NCBI GenBank assembly: GCA_025928545.1
Contig: JAICJH010000039.1
Coordinates: 1 to 61,682, forward strand
DNA: 61,682 bases
From: Bryobacteraceae bacterium
GTDB taxonomy: Bacteria > Acidobacteriota > Terriglobia > Bryobacterales > Bryobacteraceae
Direction: 5' to 3'
The position numbers and the translations under genes were made by a program. Positions within the stretch are counted from its first letter, which is position 1. Each line of letters opens with the position of its first letter. Positions 53,536 through 61,682 of the stretch are shown in pieces. Below the pieces are notes generated by a model. The model was not told where the DNA came from. It ran no database searches and worked only from the letters and a program-made list of their open reading frames with translations.

Positions 53536-53561
53536 ATCGACGAGGCAATCGTCGATGAGTA
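53509..53561 (+). repeat. 27-nt-period tandem duplication at the Trm112 3' end
   Basis: ATCGACGAGGCGGTCGTCGA (53509-53528) recurs as ATCGACGAGGCAATCGTCGA from 53536. The period is 27 nt, a whole number of codons, so reading past the TAA gives a second IDEAIVDE and another stop. Confidence 0.85.
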
Positions 53562-53575
53562 GATAACGGGTCCGC

Positions 53576-54520
53576 GTGCCGGCACAGACCGATATCATCG
53601 GCAAACTTCCGTCCGAAAGCCGCGTTGCCATTATTCGTTTGCGCTCCCTCGGGGATTGCGTGCTGTGTACGCCTGCGATTGAACTGTTGCAGCACGCGCG
53701 GCCGGATCTTCGGATTGCCGTGGTCGTGGAAGACCGATTTGCCGATGTGTTTCGGGGCAATCCCGCGATTGCCGAAGTGTTGCCGCCTACTGCGCGGGCA
53801 GTTCGCGGCTTTGCTCCGGAGCTTTGCCTGAATTTTCATGGCGGCACCCGGAGTGCGCGGCTGACTCTGCTTTCGGGCGCTAAGTTCCGGGCGGGCTTCG
53901 ATATTTTCCGTCCTGAATTCGTGTACAACACGCCGATCCCCACGGCGCAGGAGATTCTCGCAGTAACGCGCCAGGTGCACACAGCCGAGCATATGGCTTC
54001 CGCGATGTTTTATCTGGGAGTGCCACGGACCTGGATTCCACGCGCGCGGATGTCTGCACCGGCCGGGCGTTCACCTCATGCCCCCGGCGGAGCCTATGCC
54101 GTCATCCACCCCCTGGCGGCCACGCCGGAGAAGACATGGACTACGGCTTCGTTTGTGGAAACGGCGAAGTTCCTGAACGAGTCGATGAAGCTGGAGCCGG
54201 TGTTTATCGGCGGCCCAGGGGAAGATTTATCCGCCTTTCAACAATGGCGAACCGTGGTTGGCGCGCCTCTGACTGAAATCGGTCAATTGATGCGGGACGC
54301 GTCTTTGTTCATCGGTAACGATTCCGGTCCGGCACATGTGGCGGCCGCATTCGGTCTGCCGCTGGTGGTGTTGTTCGGGCCGTCCGACGCCGGCATCTGG
54401 TCACCGTGGAGAACCGTGGGCAAGGTGCTGAAGTCGGAAGGTTCGATTTCGAATATTGCGGTGAACGACGCACTGCGGGCGCTGGAACGCGTCTATTCCG
54501 TGCAGGAGGCGCACCGTTGA
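53576..54520 (+). CDS. Glycosyltransferase family 9 (heptosyltransferase-like)
   Basis: 314 aa from a GTG at 53576. IIRLRSLGDCVLCTPAIELL and ERV-type C-terminal features (FIGGPGED, LFIGNDSGPAHVAAAFGLP, VVLFGPSD) are the ADP-heptose:LPS heptosyltransferase pattern. It likely adds a sugar to the LPS inner core. Its TGA overlaps the TTG start of the MsbA-like gene, coupling the two. Confidence 0.88.
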   Translation: MPAQTDIIGKLPSESRVAIIRLRSLGDCVLCTPAIELLQHARPDLRIAVVVEDRFADVFRGNPAIAEVLPPTARAVRGFAPELCLNFHGGTRSARLTLLSGAKFRAGFDIFRPEFVYNTPIPTAQEILAVTRQVHTAEHMASAMFYLGVPRTWIPRARMSAPAGRSPHAPGGAYAVIHPLAATPEKTWTTASFVETAKFLNESMKLEPVFIGGPGEDLSAFQQWRTVVGAPLTEIGQLMRDASLFIGNDSGPAHVAAAFGLPLVVLFGPSDAGIWSPWRTVGKVLKSEGSISNIAVNDALRALERVYSVQEAHR

Positions 54521-56331
54521 AAGACGTTTTGCGTCTGGCCAGTTACTCGCGGCGTTATTGGTATCTGATGGCGCTGTCGGTGGTTCTGATGGCTGTGATG
54601 GGCGTCATGACTTCTCTTCGGGTGCTGCTGATTAAGATTGTTCCGAGGATTTTACAGCCATCGGCCGATAACGGGCCGGAGAAGATCTTCACCATCCCGC
54701 TGATCCATCGCGACATTTTTCTCGAACAATTCTTTCCGGTCTGGATTCACAACGTTTTCACGATCTTTGCGATTTCGGTGGTCGTCGTGTTTCTGGTTCG
54801 CGGCGTCTGCGATTATCTGGGCGACTACCTGACGAATTTCGTCGGCCTCTCGGCAATCACAGAGCTGCGCAATCAGGTCTTCGATAAACTGCTGCGGCAC
54901 GGTGCGGGATTCTTTGCCGGTACTTCGACCGGGCAATTGATGTCGTCGGTCATGAGCGATATCGAGCGCGTGCAGGTTGCGTGCTCGGATATGTTCGCCG
55001 ATATCCTGCGGCAAAGTTTTTCGGCGCTCGGGTTGTTGATCCTGGTATTCGCGACGGACTGGAGGTTGGCGTTCTTCAGTCTGGCGTTGTTTCCGTTTGT
55101 TCTTTTGCCAACCGCGAAGCTGGGCCGGCGGATCCGGCGATCCAGCCGGCGCACGCAGGATTCGGTGGGCGAACTCAATCAGGTTCTCCAGGAAGCAATC
55201 TCCGGGCAGCAGGTGGTGAAAGCATTCAGCGCCGAGAAATACGAGAGCCGTCGATTTCGTGCCGCGGCCTCGCGCCTGCTGAAAACGAATATGCGGAAAG
55301 TGCTGATCCAGGGCATTCCGTCGCCTTTTATTGAACTGATGGGCGCGGTCACGTTCGTGGGTCTGCTCTGGTACGGCCGGGAGGAGATTAAGAGTCACTC
55401 TCTGAACGCAGCCGACTTTGTGGCCTTTCTTCTGGCGCTGTTGTTCCTCTATGAACCTTTCAAGCGGCTAACGAATCTCTACAGTATTTTCCAGCAGGCC
55501 ATGGGGGCATCCGAGAAGGTTTTTGCCTATCTGGATCAGCCGGAAGAGATTCTGACCCGTGAGGGCGCGCGAAAGCTGGATGTCTTTCGCGAGAGCGTGC
55601 TGTTCGATAAGGTCCGCTTTCGTTATCCGACCGCATCCGGCTGGCAAATCGACGATGTGTCTCTGGAGATTCGCGCCGGCGAGATTGTTGCGCTGGTGGG
55701 GTCGAGCGGAGCAGGGAAGACGACGCTTGTGGGATTGCTGCCGCGTTTTCTCGAGGCCACGGACGGGGCGGTTCGCATCGACGGCGTGGATGTTCGGGAC
55801 CTGACTCTGGAATCTTTGCGAAAGCAAATCAGTCTGGTGGCGCAGGAAACTTTTCTTTTTAACGATACGGTAGCGAATAATATCGCTTACGGGTCCGGCA
55901 AGCCGGATCAATTGCGCGTTGTTACTTCTGCCCAGGCCGCGCACGCGCACGAATTCATTGAAGAGATGCCGGAAGGGTATGGGACCGTTATCGGCGATCG
56001 CGGCGTGAAGCTTTCCGGCGGTCAGAGGCAGCGCCTTGCCATTGCCCGGGCTCTTTACCGAAATACCCCGATTCTCATCCTGGATGAGGCCACCTCGCAT
56101 CTGGATACGGAGTCGGAAATGCTGGTCCAGAAGGCGCTGGGGAATCTGATGACGGGCCGCACTGTAATTGTGATTGCGCACCGAATTTCAACGATTCGGC
56201 GGGCGGACAAGATTGTGGTGATGGATCAGGGACGAATCGCGGAGATCGGAACCCATGATGAGCTGATGATGCAGTCGGGAATTTATCATCGCCTGCACGC
56301 GCTTCAGAATGTGGATTGGGCAGGCGATTAG
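54517..56331 (+). CDS. msbA: Lipid A/LPS-type ABC exporter (MsbA-like)
   Basis: 604 aa from a TTG at 54517, overlapping the GT9 stop. Half-transporter: six hydrophobic helices in residues 1-~340, then an ATPase with Walker A GSSGAGKTT, Q-loop SLVAQETFLFN, signature LSGGQRQRLAIARAL, Walker B LILDEATSHLD and the H-loop IAHRIST. Pairing with the GT9 gene and Trm112 supports lipid A-core flipping, but other lipids or peptides are possible. Confidence 0.88.
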   Translation: MKDVLRLASYSRRYWYLMALSVVLMAVMGVMTSLRVLLIKIVPRILQPSADNGPEKIFTIPLIHRDIFLEQFFPVWIHNVFTIFAISVVVVFLVRGVCDYLGDYLTNFVGLSAITELRNQVFDKLLRHGAGFFAGTSTGQLMSSVMSDIERVQVACSDMFADILRQSFSALGLLILVFATDWRLAFFSLALFPFVLLPTAKLGRRIRRSSRRTQDSVGELNQVLQEAISGQQVVKAFSAEKYESRRFRAAASRLLKTNMRKVLIQGIPSPFIELMGAVTFVGLLWYGREEIKSHSLNAADFVAFLLALLFLYEPFKRLTNLYSIFQQAMGASEKVFAYLDQPEEILTREGARKLDVFRESVLFDKVRFRYPTASGWQIDDVSLEIRAGEIVALVGSSGAGKTTLVGLLPRFLEATDGAVRIDGVDVRDLTLESLRKQISLVAQETFLFNDTVANNIAYGSGKPDQLRVVTSAQAAHAHEFIEEMPEGYGTVIGDRGVKLSGGQRQRLAIARALYRNTPILILDEATSHLDTESEMLVQKALGNLMTGRTVIVIAHRISTIRRADKIVVMDQGRIAEIGTHDELMMQSGIYHRLHALQNVDWAGD

Positions 56332-56349
56332 CCCGGTTGCAGCCCCCGT

Positions 56350-56676
56350 TTACTGAAAAAGGCGATCGATCTTCGCAGCCAGGACGAAATCGCTCTCGGA
56401 CAGGCCGTCGATCTTGTGGGTGAAAATCGTGACTTCGACCTTGCCCCAGGCGAGAAGAAGATCGGGATGATGCGCCTGTTCTTCGGCCACCGCACCTACA
56501 CGATTGACGAAATCGAGAGCGGTCTTGAAATCGGGAAATCGGAAGACGCGGAAAAGGTGGTGCTCGTTGGGCGCATTCCAGTCCGGGATCTCGGACAGAA
56601 GTGACTGCACGGCGGCGCCTTTCAGCGCGGGGACGCCTCCTTTGCAGGGGATGCATTCCTGATCGGCTAACGGCAT
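56350..56676 (-). CDS. phhB: Pterin-4a-carbinolamine dehydratase
   Basis: 108 aa from ATG 56676; an ATG 39 nt upstream is in frame. The active-site motif E-x3-HHPD (EEQAHHPDLLL) and VEVTIFTHKIDGLSESDF are characteristic. It recycles tetrahydrobiopterin-4a-carbinolamine, usually with phenylalanine hydroxylase, which is not seen here. CAGGAG lies about 12 nt before the chosen start. Confidence 0.93.
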   Translation of the reverse strand: MPLADQECIPCKGGVPALKGAAVQSLLSEIPDWNAPNEHHLFRVFRFPDFKTALDFVNRVGAVAEEQAHHPDLLLAWGKVEVTIFTHKIDGLSESDFVLAAKIDRLFQ

Positions 56677-56750
56677 AGGGCTGTTGCACTCCTGCCCGTA
56701 TTCTACCGCCGGCACGGCCTGGCATGCGACGGCAGTGACAATAAGAGAGA

Positions 56751-57890
56751 ATGAATCTCGCTCCTGCCCGAAAAGCCGCTTTTGCCGCCTTGTTGGCGGT
56801 GGATCGCGGGGCCTGGTCCGCCGAAGCGTTGGCGGCTAAGTCGCTGCATCTGGATCCGCGCGATGCCGGGCTGGCATCGGATATTGTGTTCGGTGTTCTG
56901 CGCCGCCGGGGAGAACTGGATGGAGTGATCCGCAGTTATTCGAAAGTTCCGCTGGACCGTCTTGATCCGGAAGTCTGGATTGCGCTCGAGATGGCGTTTT
57001 ATCAGATGCGATTTCTCGATCGCGTACCTTCGCACGCGGCTGTTAACGATGCCGTGGAACTTGCGCGAAGATCGGGTACCGCATCGGCCGCATCGTTTGT
57101 GAACGCGGTGCTGCGGCAATCGTTGCGACGACCCATTGAAGTGCACGAAGGCCTCTCCACGCCATCCTGGCTGCTGGACCGGTGGACACGCCAGTACGGT
57201 GCCGAAGCGGCGCAGGGAATTGCCCGGGCAAGTCTCAGGATTCCGGAGCGTTACATTCGTGTGGGAACCGCGGAGCCACCGCCCGGAGCGGAGCCGACCG
57301 AAGTTCCGGGGTGTTATATGCTGAAATCGGGCGATCCGGGCCCGTACCGGTTTCAGGACATTTCCGCCCAGGCCGTGGTTCCGCTGTTGCGTCTCGAAGC
57401 CGGGCAGACGTTTCTCGATCTTTGCGCTTCACCTGGCAACAAGACCGCGCAGGCGCTCGAAATACAGGTGCGCGCTATTGCCTGCGACCTCCACCTGAGC
57501 CGTGCCCGAATGCTTCAGGAACTGAACGCGCCCGTCGTGATCCTGGACGCGACCCAGCCCCTTCCGTTCGCGACGAAGTTCGATCGCATCCTGATCGACG
57601 CGCCGTGTTCGGGAACCGGCACTCTGGCACGAAATCCGGAAATCAAATGGAAGCTGGAGGCAGAGGATTTCGCCGATCTGCAACAGCGCCAGATCGCGAT
57701 TCTCCGCAACGGACTGGCGCAATTGGCTCCCCAGGGAATGTTGATCTATTCCACCTGCTCGCTGGAGCGGGAAGAGAATGAGGACGTGGTGGCCGCATCC
57801 GGCGCAACGGTGATCGAGACGATGCAGCGCCTCCCTGGACGAAACGCAGGCGATGGATTCTTCGCCGCGGTTCTGAAAACAAACGCCTGA
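56751..57890 (+). CDS. rsmB: 16S rRNA m5C methyltransferase RsmB-like
   Basis: 379 aa. The N-terminal NusB-like helical domain (PARKAAFAALLAVDRG, SHAAVNDAVELAR) is followed by a Rossmann SAM domain with FLDLCASPGNKTAQAL, the catalytic DAPCSGTG and the second cysteine in YSTCSLEREEN. It methylates C967 of 16S rRNA in E. coli. It is a little shorter than the usual ~430 aa. Confidence 0.92.
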   Translation: MNLAPARKAAFAALLAVDRGAWSAEALAAKSLHLDPRDAGLASDIVFGVLRRRGELDGVIRSYSKVPLDRLDPEVWIALEMAFYQMRFLDRVPSHAAVNDAVELARRSGTASAASFVNAVLRQSLRRPIEVHEGLSTPSWLLDRWTRQYGAEAAQGIARASLRIPERYIRVGTAEPPPGAEPTEVPGCYMLKSGDPGPYRFQDISAQAVVPLLRLEAGQTFLDLCASPGNKTAQALEIQVRAIACDLHLSRARMLQELNAPVVILDATQPLPFATKFDRILIDAPCSGTGTLARNPEIKWKLEAEDFADLQQRQIAILRNGLAQLAPQGMLIYSTCSLEREENEDVVAASGATVIETMQRLPGRNAGDGFFAAVLKTNA

Positions 57891-57965
57891 TCGGCGTGAA
57901 TCGGGGTGCATCCGCGGCCATTTAGGTTTTTCCACACCATGCTAAGCGATAATGAAGGCATCCGG

Positions 57966-58640
57966 ATGATACGAATTGTGCCCTCCATTCTTGCGGCCGA
58001 TTTTGCGCGGCTGGGCGAAGAAATCGCCGCTGTGGAACGCGGTGGTGCGGGCATGCTCCACGTTGACATCATGGACGGCCACTTCGTACCCAACCTGACC
58101 CTTGGCCCGCCGGTTGTGGAATCGATCCGCAAAGTGACCAAAATCATTCTCGATGTCCATCTGATGATCACCGATCCCGACAGGTACGCGCCGTTGTTCG
58201 TGGAAGCGGGCGCCGACCAGGTTTCGGTCCACTACGAGGCCGCCACCCATCTGGATAGAACACTCCGAAATATCCAGACGCTGGGCGCCAAAGCGGGCGT
58301 GGTGCTGAATCCAGCCACTCCTGTGAGCGTTTTGCAGGACGTCCTTGATGTCGCCGATTATGTCCTTGTGATGAGTGTGAATCCTGGTTTTGGCGGTCAG
58401 AAGTTTATCCCGAACGCTCTGAATAAGATACGACGCTTGGCTAAGGTTCGGGATGAACGCGGCCTGCCTTTCCGGATCGAGATCGATGGCGGAGTCAGCC
58501 GCGAGAATGTGGAATCGATCGTGCGCGCGGGGTGCGACTGGCTGGTGGCCGGCTCGTCCATATTTCACAGTGACGATTCGACTTCAGCTGTGCGGGAATT
58601 ACAGCAAGCAGCGGACGGCGCTCTGGCCATCCGCGTCTGA
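57966..58640 (+). CDS. rpe: Ribulose-phosphate 3-epimerase
   Basis: 224 aa. PSILAADFARLGEE, HVDIMDGHFVPNLTLGP, LDVHLMI, VLVMSVNPGFGGQKF and EIDGGVS mark the TIM-barrel epimerase with its metal-binding His/Asp residues. It interconverts ribulose-5-phosphate and xylulose-5-phosphate. I start at ATG 57966 (MIRIVPS); an in-frame start 60 nt upstream has no family similarity. Confidence 0.95.
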   Translation: MIRIVPSILAADFARLGEEIAAVERGGAGMLHVDIMDGHFVPNLTLGPPVVESIRKVTKIILDVHLMITDPDRYAPLFVEAGADQVSVHYEAATHLDRTLRNIQTLGAKAGVVLNPATPVSVLQDVLDVADYVLVMSVNPGFGGQKFIPNALNKIRRLAKVRDERGLPFRIEIDGGVSRENVESIVRAGCDWLVAGSSIFHSDDSTSAVRELQQAADGALAIRV

Positions 58641-58733
58641 GACGACTCAGTTTAGGTATTCTGTACTGTCTGGCCGTCTGAATGCCGTCTAATGATTTGA
58701 AAGCCGCGTAATGGTTTAATAGAGATAGCAACG

Positions 58734-60152
58734 ATGAACACACGCCATCCCCTATTCCGCAGTCCCGTGTTGGTGTTTACGGCGAGCGTTCTCTCCGTAA
58801 ATCTGCTATGTGGTTTTGGCCTCTTTCATAAGAAGAAGTATGAAACGGCCATCACGAAAGATACCTTGCAGCCCGACAAGGTGCTGTTCGACCGTGCCAT
58901 TTCCAATATCGAACACGGCAACTATCTGACCGCCAGGCTGACGCTGAACACGCTCATCAATACCTATGACACCAGCGAATACATCGCCAAGGCCAAGCTG
59001 GCAATTGCCGACAGCTGGTTCCGGGAAGGTGATGCGCATGGTCTGGCGCAGGCGGAAATCGAATATAAGGATTTCATTCTGTTTTATCCGAATATGGAAG
59101 AAGCGGCCCAGTCACAATCGAAAGTCTGCGACATCCATATCAAACAGATGTCGGAGCCGGATCGCGACAGCGCCGAGGCGCAGCGGGCCGAGGACGAATG
59201 CCGGCAGCTGATCGTTCAGTTCCCGAATTCCAAATACCGGAAAGATACGGAACAGAAACTTCGCAACGTTCAGGAGGTCCTGGCGGACAAGGAATACAGA
59301 ACCGCGTTGTACTACTACAAGAAAGGCGCGTTGCCCGCGGCTCAGGGCCGTTTTTCTTATCTGACCCAGCAGTATCCGCTGTATAGCGCGGCCGATGAAG
59401 CTCTCTGGCAGGAAGCGGACACCTACCACAAAATGGGCGACCGGTTCGAGAATCAGGAAGGCGACGCACTGACGAAAATCGTGCGCGATTATCCGGCCAG
59501 CCTGCATCTGGCCGATGCAAAAGCAAGGCTGACGGATCTGAAGCGTCCCATACCGGACTCGGATCCCGCTGCTTATGCGCGCATGAAGTACAACATCGAA
59601 CATCGGACGCATGATGGCATTTTCGGCAAGGCGGTCGGGCTGATCACCGGACGTCCGGACGTGGGAGCGGCGGCAAAAGACGGCGCACCCGTCATGACTG
59701 CGGTGAGACCGAACGCTCCGGTGAGCGTTCCGCTGGATACGGCGTCCGCCGCCGCCGGACCCCCGACGGGGAGTGCCGGAATCTCCGATATCGGAATTGG
59801 CGTAGCGGGCAACTCGTCGGCCCTGGATCAGAAGAACGACGCCCGCATCGGTGCTGCCGCGGGGGATGGCGAGCACAAAGCGAGCGTGGGATCGTCGGGA
59901 CTCTCAACCGATGGTTCGGCTGCCCCGGCTGCGGAAGCGCCTCTCCCGACGAACCGAACGAAGAAGGAACTCGACGATTACCGCAAGCGTGTGGAAGCTG
60001 CGAACAAGGCTCAGCAGAAAGCTGCCGCAGCCGCTGCAAAGAAAGCCGGGAAATCGCCGGCCAAGCCCGATACCAAGGCTCCGGCCGCGACGCCTGCCAC
60101 AAATCCACCCACTCCTGCGCCAACGAACGTTCCGGCAGCCACTCAGCAATGA
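58734..60152 (+). CDS. bamD: BamD-like TPR lipoprotein with long C-terminal tail
   Basis: 472 aa. The N-terminus has a signal-like region ending LLCGFG, a plausible but non-canonical lipobox (Leu at -1). Residues ~50-290 are TPR-like helices of the YfiO/BamD type (YLTARLTLNTLINTYDTSEY, EYKDFILFYPN, RQLIVQFPNSKY, YYYKKGALPAAQGRFSYLTQ). The last ~180 residues are low-complexity Ala/Pro/Gly/Lys, unusual for BamD (~245 aa). Role by family: outer-membrane protein assembly. Its stop overlaps the next gene's ATG (ATGA). Confidence 0.85.
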   Translation: MNTRHPLFRSPVLVFTASVLSVNLLCGFGLFHKKKYETAITKDTLQPDKVLFDRAISNIEHGNYLTARLTLNTLINTYDTSEYIAKAKLAIADSWFREGDAHGLAQAEIEYKDFILFYPNMEEAAQSQSKVCDIHIKQMSEPDRDSAEAQRAEDECRQLIVQFPNSKYRKDTEQKLRNVQEVLADKEYRTALYYYKKGALPAAQGRFSYLTQQYPLYSAADEALWQEADTYHKMGDRFENQEGDALTKIVRDYPASLHLADAKARLTDLKRPIPDSDPAAYARMKYNIEHRTHDGIFGKAVGLITGRPDVGAAAKDGAPVMTAVRPNAPVSVPLDTASAAAGPPTGSAGISDIGIGVAGNSSALDQKNDARIGAAAGDGEHKASVGSSGLSTDGSAAPAAEAPLPTNRTKKELDDYRKRVEAANKAQQKAAAAAAKKAGKSPAKPDTKAPAATPATNPPTPAPTNVPAATQQ

Positions 60153-60685
60153 GCCGGATTCTGCTCGCGGACGATAGTCCGCACGCTCAGCGCATGGGCG
60201 AGCGGATTCTGCGCGACGAAGGCCACGAAGTAATCACAGTCAGCGACGGAAAAGTAGCCGTGCTGCGCCTGGATGACGCTCAACCCGAGCTGATTATCGC
60301 GGACATTTCCATGCCGGAAGTTTCCGGCTTCGAACTGTGCGAATACGTCAAGCGCACGAGCGGAATACCCGTGATTCTCACCGCCGGCCCCGTGGAACCG
60401 ATCGACGAAAAAGAAGTGGATCGCGTGCGGGCCGACGGCATCCTGCGCAAGCCGTTCGAGGCCAGCGCGCTGCTGGAGTCGATCGGCCGTTTTGCCGTTG
60501 GACGGAAAAAGCAAGGGGCTCCGGTGGTGCGAGCCGCCGCGAAGCCTGCCAGAGCAGTGGCAGTAATCGATGCGGAACAGGTTCGCGCGGCAGTAACGGT
60601 GGCGCTCGATTCGGCAATGGCTGGGCTGGTCGATCAGATCACGAGCCAGGTTGTGGCCGTACTATCGGGCTCGGTTAAGCCTTAA
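60149..60685 (+). CDS. Single-domain response regulator with C-terminal extension
   Basis: 178 aa. REC fold with D8, D9, phospho-acceptor D52 (IIADISMPE), T78 and K101 (LRKPF). After ~115 residues a linker rich in Ala/Lys leads to a short amphipathic helix (AVTVALDSAMAGLVDQI). No DNA-binding domain is present. It overlaps the BamD-like gene by 4 nt. No partner kinase is seen. Confidence 0.88.
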   Translation: MSRILLADDSPHAQRMGERILRDEGHEVITVSDGKVAVLRLDDAQPELIIADISMPEVSGFELCEYVKRTSGIPVILTAGPVEPIDEKEVDRVRADGILRKPFEASALLESIGRFAVGRKKQGAPVVRAAAKPARAVAVIDAEQVRAAVTVALDSAMAGLVDQITSQVVAVLSGSVKP

Positions 60686-61032
60686 CAGCGGCAGCTGCCA
60701 ATTCCGGTACTGAAAAGATAAGGGAAGTTCTCGCCGCAATCGAACGGCGTGTGTTTGAGCAGTTCGAGAAACGCGGCGGGGCGCCAGGCTCGGAAATGGA
60801 CGACTAGCTCCATGCCGAGAAAGACCTGTCCTTCGTGCCTCACGCCGAAGCGCATGAGAATGAAGCTGCCTTTCGAATGATGATTGCGACTCCAGGCTTC
60901 GACGCTTCGGAAGTGGAAATGATTGCGCTGCCGTGCGAGCTTCTCGGGGAAGCCAAGACGGAGCGGCGTTTGAGCCCACGCGCGACCACCTGCGCGCGGT
61001 CTGGAATCGCGAATTCTGTACCGGCGATTCAC
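60682..61032 (-). CDS. Hypothetical protein, uncertain
   Basis: 116 aa from a GTG at 61032; the frame stays open upstream without a clear start. The C-terminal part (FRAWRPAAFLELLKHTPFDC, then GENFPYLFSTGIGSC) reads like protein rather than noise, and the stop overlaps that of the REC gene by 4 nt, but a plus-strand frame at 60835-61161 competes for the same DNA. Otherwise the 490-bp stretch up to tRNA-Leu holds nothing I can support. Confidence 0.3.
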   Translation of the reverse strand: MNRRYRIRDSRPRAGGRAWAQTPLRLGFPEKLARQRNHFHFRSVEAWSRNHHSKGSFILMRFGVRHEGQVFLGMELVVHFRAWRPAAFLELLKHTPFDCGENFPYLFSTGIGSCRC

Positions 61033-61175
61033 TTTAAACGCGGTGATCGAAACTCGTACTGTGACTGCGAGAACCGACGAAGGCAGCCCGACGCTTCGAA
61101 GCGTGGAAGAAGATACACCGCAGCTGGTTTCGGCGCGCGCCGCCGCATAGGGGTGGTTTAAGTGCTTTTTTGAAA

Positions 61176-61262
61176 TGGTGCGGATGAGAGGACTTGAACC
61201 TCCACTCCCTCTCGGGAACCAGATCCTAAGTCTGGCGCGTCTGCCAATTTCGCCACATCCGC
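61176..61262 (-). tRNA. tRNA-Leu (anticodon TAG), CCA encoded
   Basis: Acceptor GCGGATG/CATCCGC, D arm with AATTGGCAGA, anticodon stem CCAGA/TCTGG with loop CTTAGGA (anticodon TAG), a long variable arm (TTCCCGAGAGGGAGT) typical of class II Leu tRNAs, T arm with TTCAAGT, discriminator A and CCA at 61178-61176. Confidence 0.95.
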
Positions 61263-61398
61263 CGATGGGCTGACGTTGCGATTATAGCAATCGGTAGCTG
61301 AAATGTAAGTTTGAAAGGTGTGGCGGAACCGCTGTGTTAACCTGAGTTTGCGGGACGTGATTTACGTTCTGCCTCTTCAGTATCTTTCCTCAGTGAGC

Positions 61399-61474
61399 GA
61401 GTCGGTAGCTCAGTTGGTAGAGCATCGCACTTTTAATGCGGTGGTCGCGGGTTCGAGCCCCGCCCGACTCACCA
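61399..61474 (+). tRNA. tRNA-Lys (anticodon TTT), CCA encoded
   Basis: Acceptor GAGTCGG/CCGACTC, D arm GCTC-AGTTGGTA-GAGC, anticodon stem TCGCA/TGCGG (one mismatched closing pair) with loop CTTTTAA (anticodon TTT), T arm GCGGG-TTCGAGC-CCCGC, discriminator A, CCA 61472-61474. A T-run (61475-61482) follows and may help terminate transcription. Confidence 0.95.
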
Positions 61475-61492
61475 TTTTTTTTCTAAATAGCT

Positions 61493-61510
61493 GGCTCTAC
61501 AGGCTCTACA
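61493..61510. repeat. GGCTCTACA in tandem, probable end of the ISL3-type element
   Basis: GGCTCTACA occurs at 61493-61501 and again at 61502-61510, just downstream of the transposase fragment's stop and 18 bp after tRNA-Lys. ISL3-family terminal repeats commonly begin GGCTCT, so the element edge probably lies at 61493 or 61502. Confidence 0.5.
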
Positions 61511-61544
61511 CACTTAGTGGGGGCAAGCTTTGCCTCCGACGGAT

Positions 61545-61682
61545 CTAAGAACACAATACCTTAACCCTGAGCCTGTAGTTGTTGAAGTTCCTGAATCCGT
61601 AAGCCTGCCGCTGCAAAACCTCCATTTTGGTATGAAAGCCTTCGGTGATTCCATTGTTTCTGGTGAATCGCCACATGGTGGC
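61545..61682 (-). mobile_element. ISL3-family transposase, C-terminal fragment (cut by window edge)
   Basis: Minus-strand frame open from the window edge to a TAG at 61547-61545 (45 residues). WRFTRNNGITEGFHTKMEVL and AYGFRNFNNYRLRVKVLC are the near-invariant end of DDE_Tnp_ISL3 transposases. The rest of the gene lies outside the window. Confidence 0.9.

Noticed and set aside
60713..60809. Plus-strand frame with KIREVLAAIERRVFEQF after the REC gene
   Set aside because: Looks helical, but an in-frame stop lies just upstream and there is no start codon or ribosome-binding site.
1..61682. CRISPR array, rRNA operon or complete prophage
   Set aside because: No regularly spaced repeats, no rRNA-like sequence, and no phage structural or integrase genes were seen.

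Overview
The window looks like a chromosomal piece of an Acidobacteriota bacterium close to Solibacter/Bryobacter. The evidence is three TIGR03435-type secreted proteins (a family greatly expanded in Solibacter), PadR-linked permease genes, a Gram-negative envelope set (BamD-like, MsbA-like, GT9, secretin) and a GC-rich housekeeping background. Both ends are truncated transposase genes (IS630-type C-terminus at 1-141, ISL3-type C-terminus at 61545-61682), so the piece is probably bounded by repeats.

Layout. 1-7.8 kb: a visibly more AT-rich accessory block on the minus strand beside the IS630 remnant. It holds three genes in one direction: a 1466-aa LSm-like/TPR/STAND-like ATPase, a 514-aa AAA ATPase with a C-terminal HEPN-like RX4H motif, and a 536-aa protein with two C-terminal membrane helices. 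I read this as a candidate, undescribed NTPase-HEPN-membrane conflict (defence) system. 7.8-9.1 kb: about 1.3 kb without a convincing gene, but with a tandem repeat and a long inverted repeat. 9.1-17.6 kb: MscS channel plus methyltransferase, an orphan secretin, a TIGR03435 protein, an SRPBCC protein and two multi-pass membrane proteins. 17.6-23.2 kb: a PadR locus with two nearly identical promoter/operator elements, followed by a membrane protein, an ABC ATPase, DoxX and a permease fused to an alpha/beta hydrolase. 23.2-28 kb (minus): TIGR03435, a GT-C-like membrane protein, an Old Yellow Enzyme and lipoyl synthase. 28.1-30.5 kb: ribosomal protein S1 and DinB. 30.4-33.8 kb (minus): translationally coupled allB-allE-allC, taking allantoin to ureidoglycolate. 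33.9-36.3 kb: FG-GAP/ASPIC protein. 36.4-41.3 kb: a 2-oxoacid:ferredoxin oxidoreductase operon (gamma-alpha fusion, beta, and a large ferredoxin-tailed third protein). 41.4-48.5 kb: Tex, PilZ, tRNA-Arg, CYTH, radical SAM, cupin and a zinc-finger thioredoxin. 48.5-53.3 kb: diguanylate cyclase, spermidine-synthase-like membrane protein, an atypical SDR and a hotdog thioesterase. 53.4-60.7 kb: Trm112, GT9 and MsbA-like (envelope), PhhB, RsmB, Rpe, BamD-like and a receiver-domain protein. 61.2-61.5 kb: tRNA-Leu and tRNA-Lys.

Genes are mostly in short, tightly spaced operons with overlapping stop/start codons (allB-E-C, korA-B, the 15.3 kb membrane pair, GT9-msbA, bamD-REC). No CRISPR array, rRNA gene or complete prophage was seen. 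Functional names rest on motif reading, without database searches.
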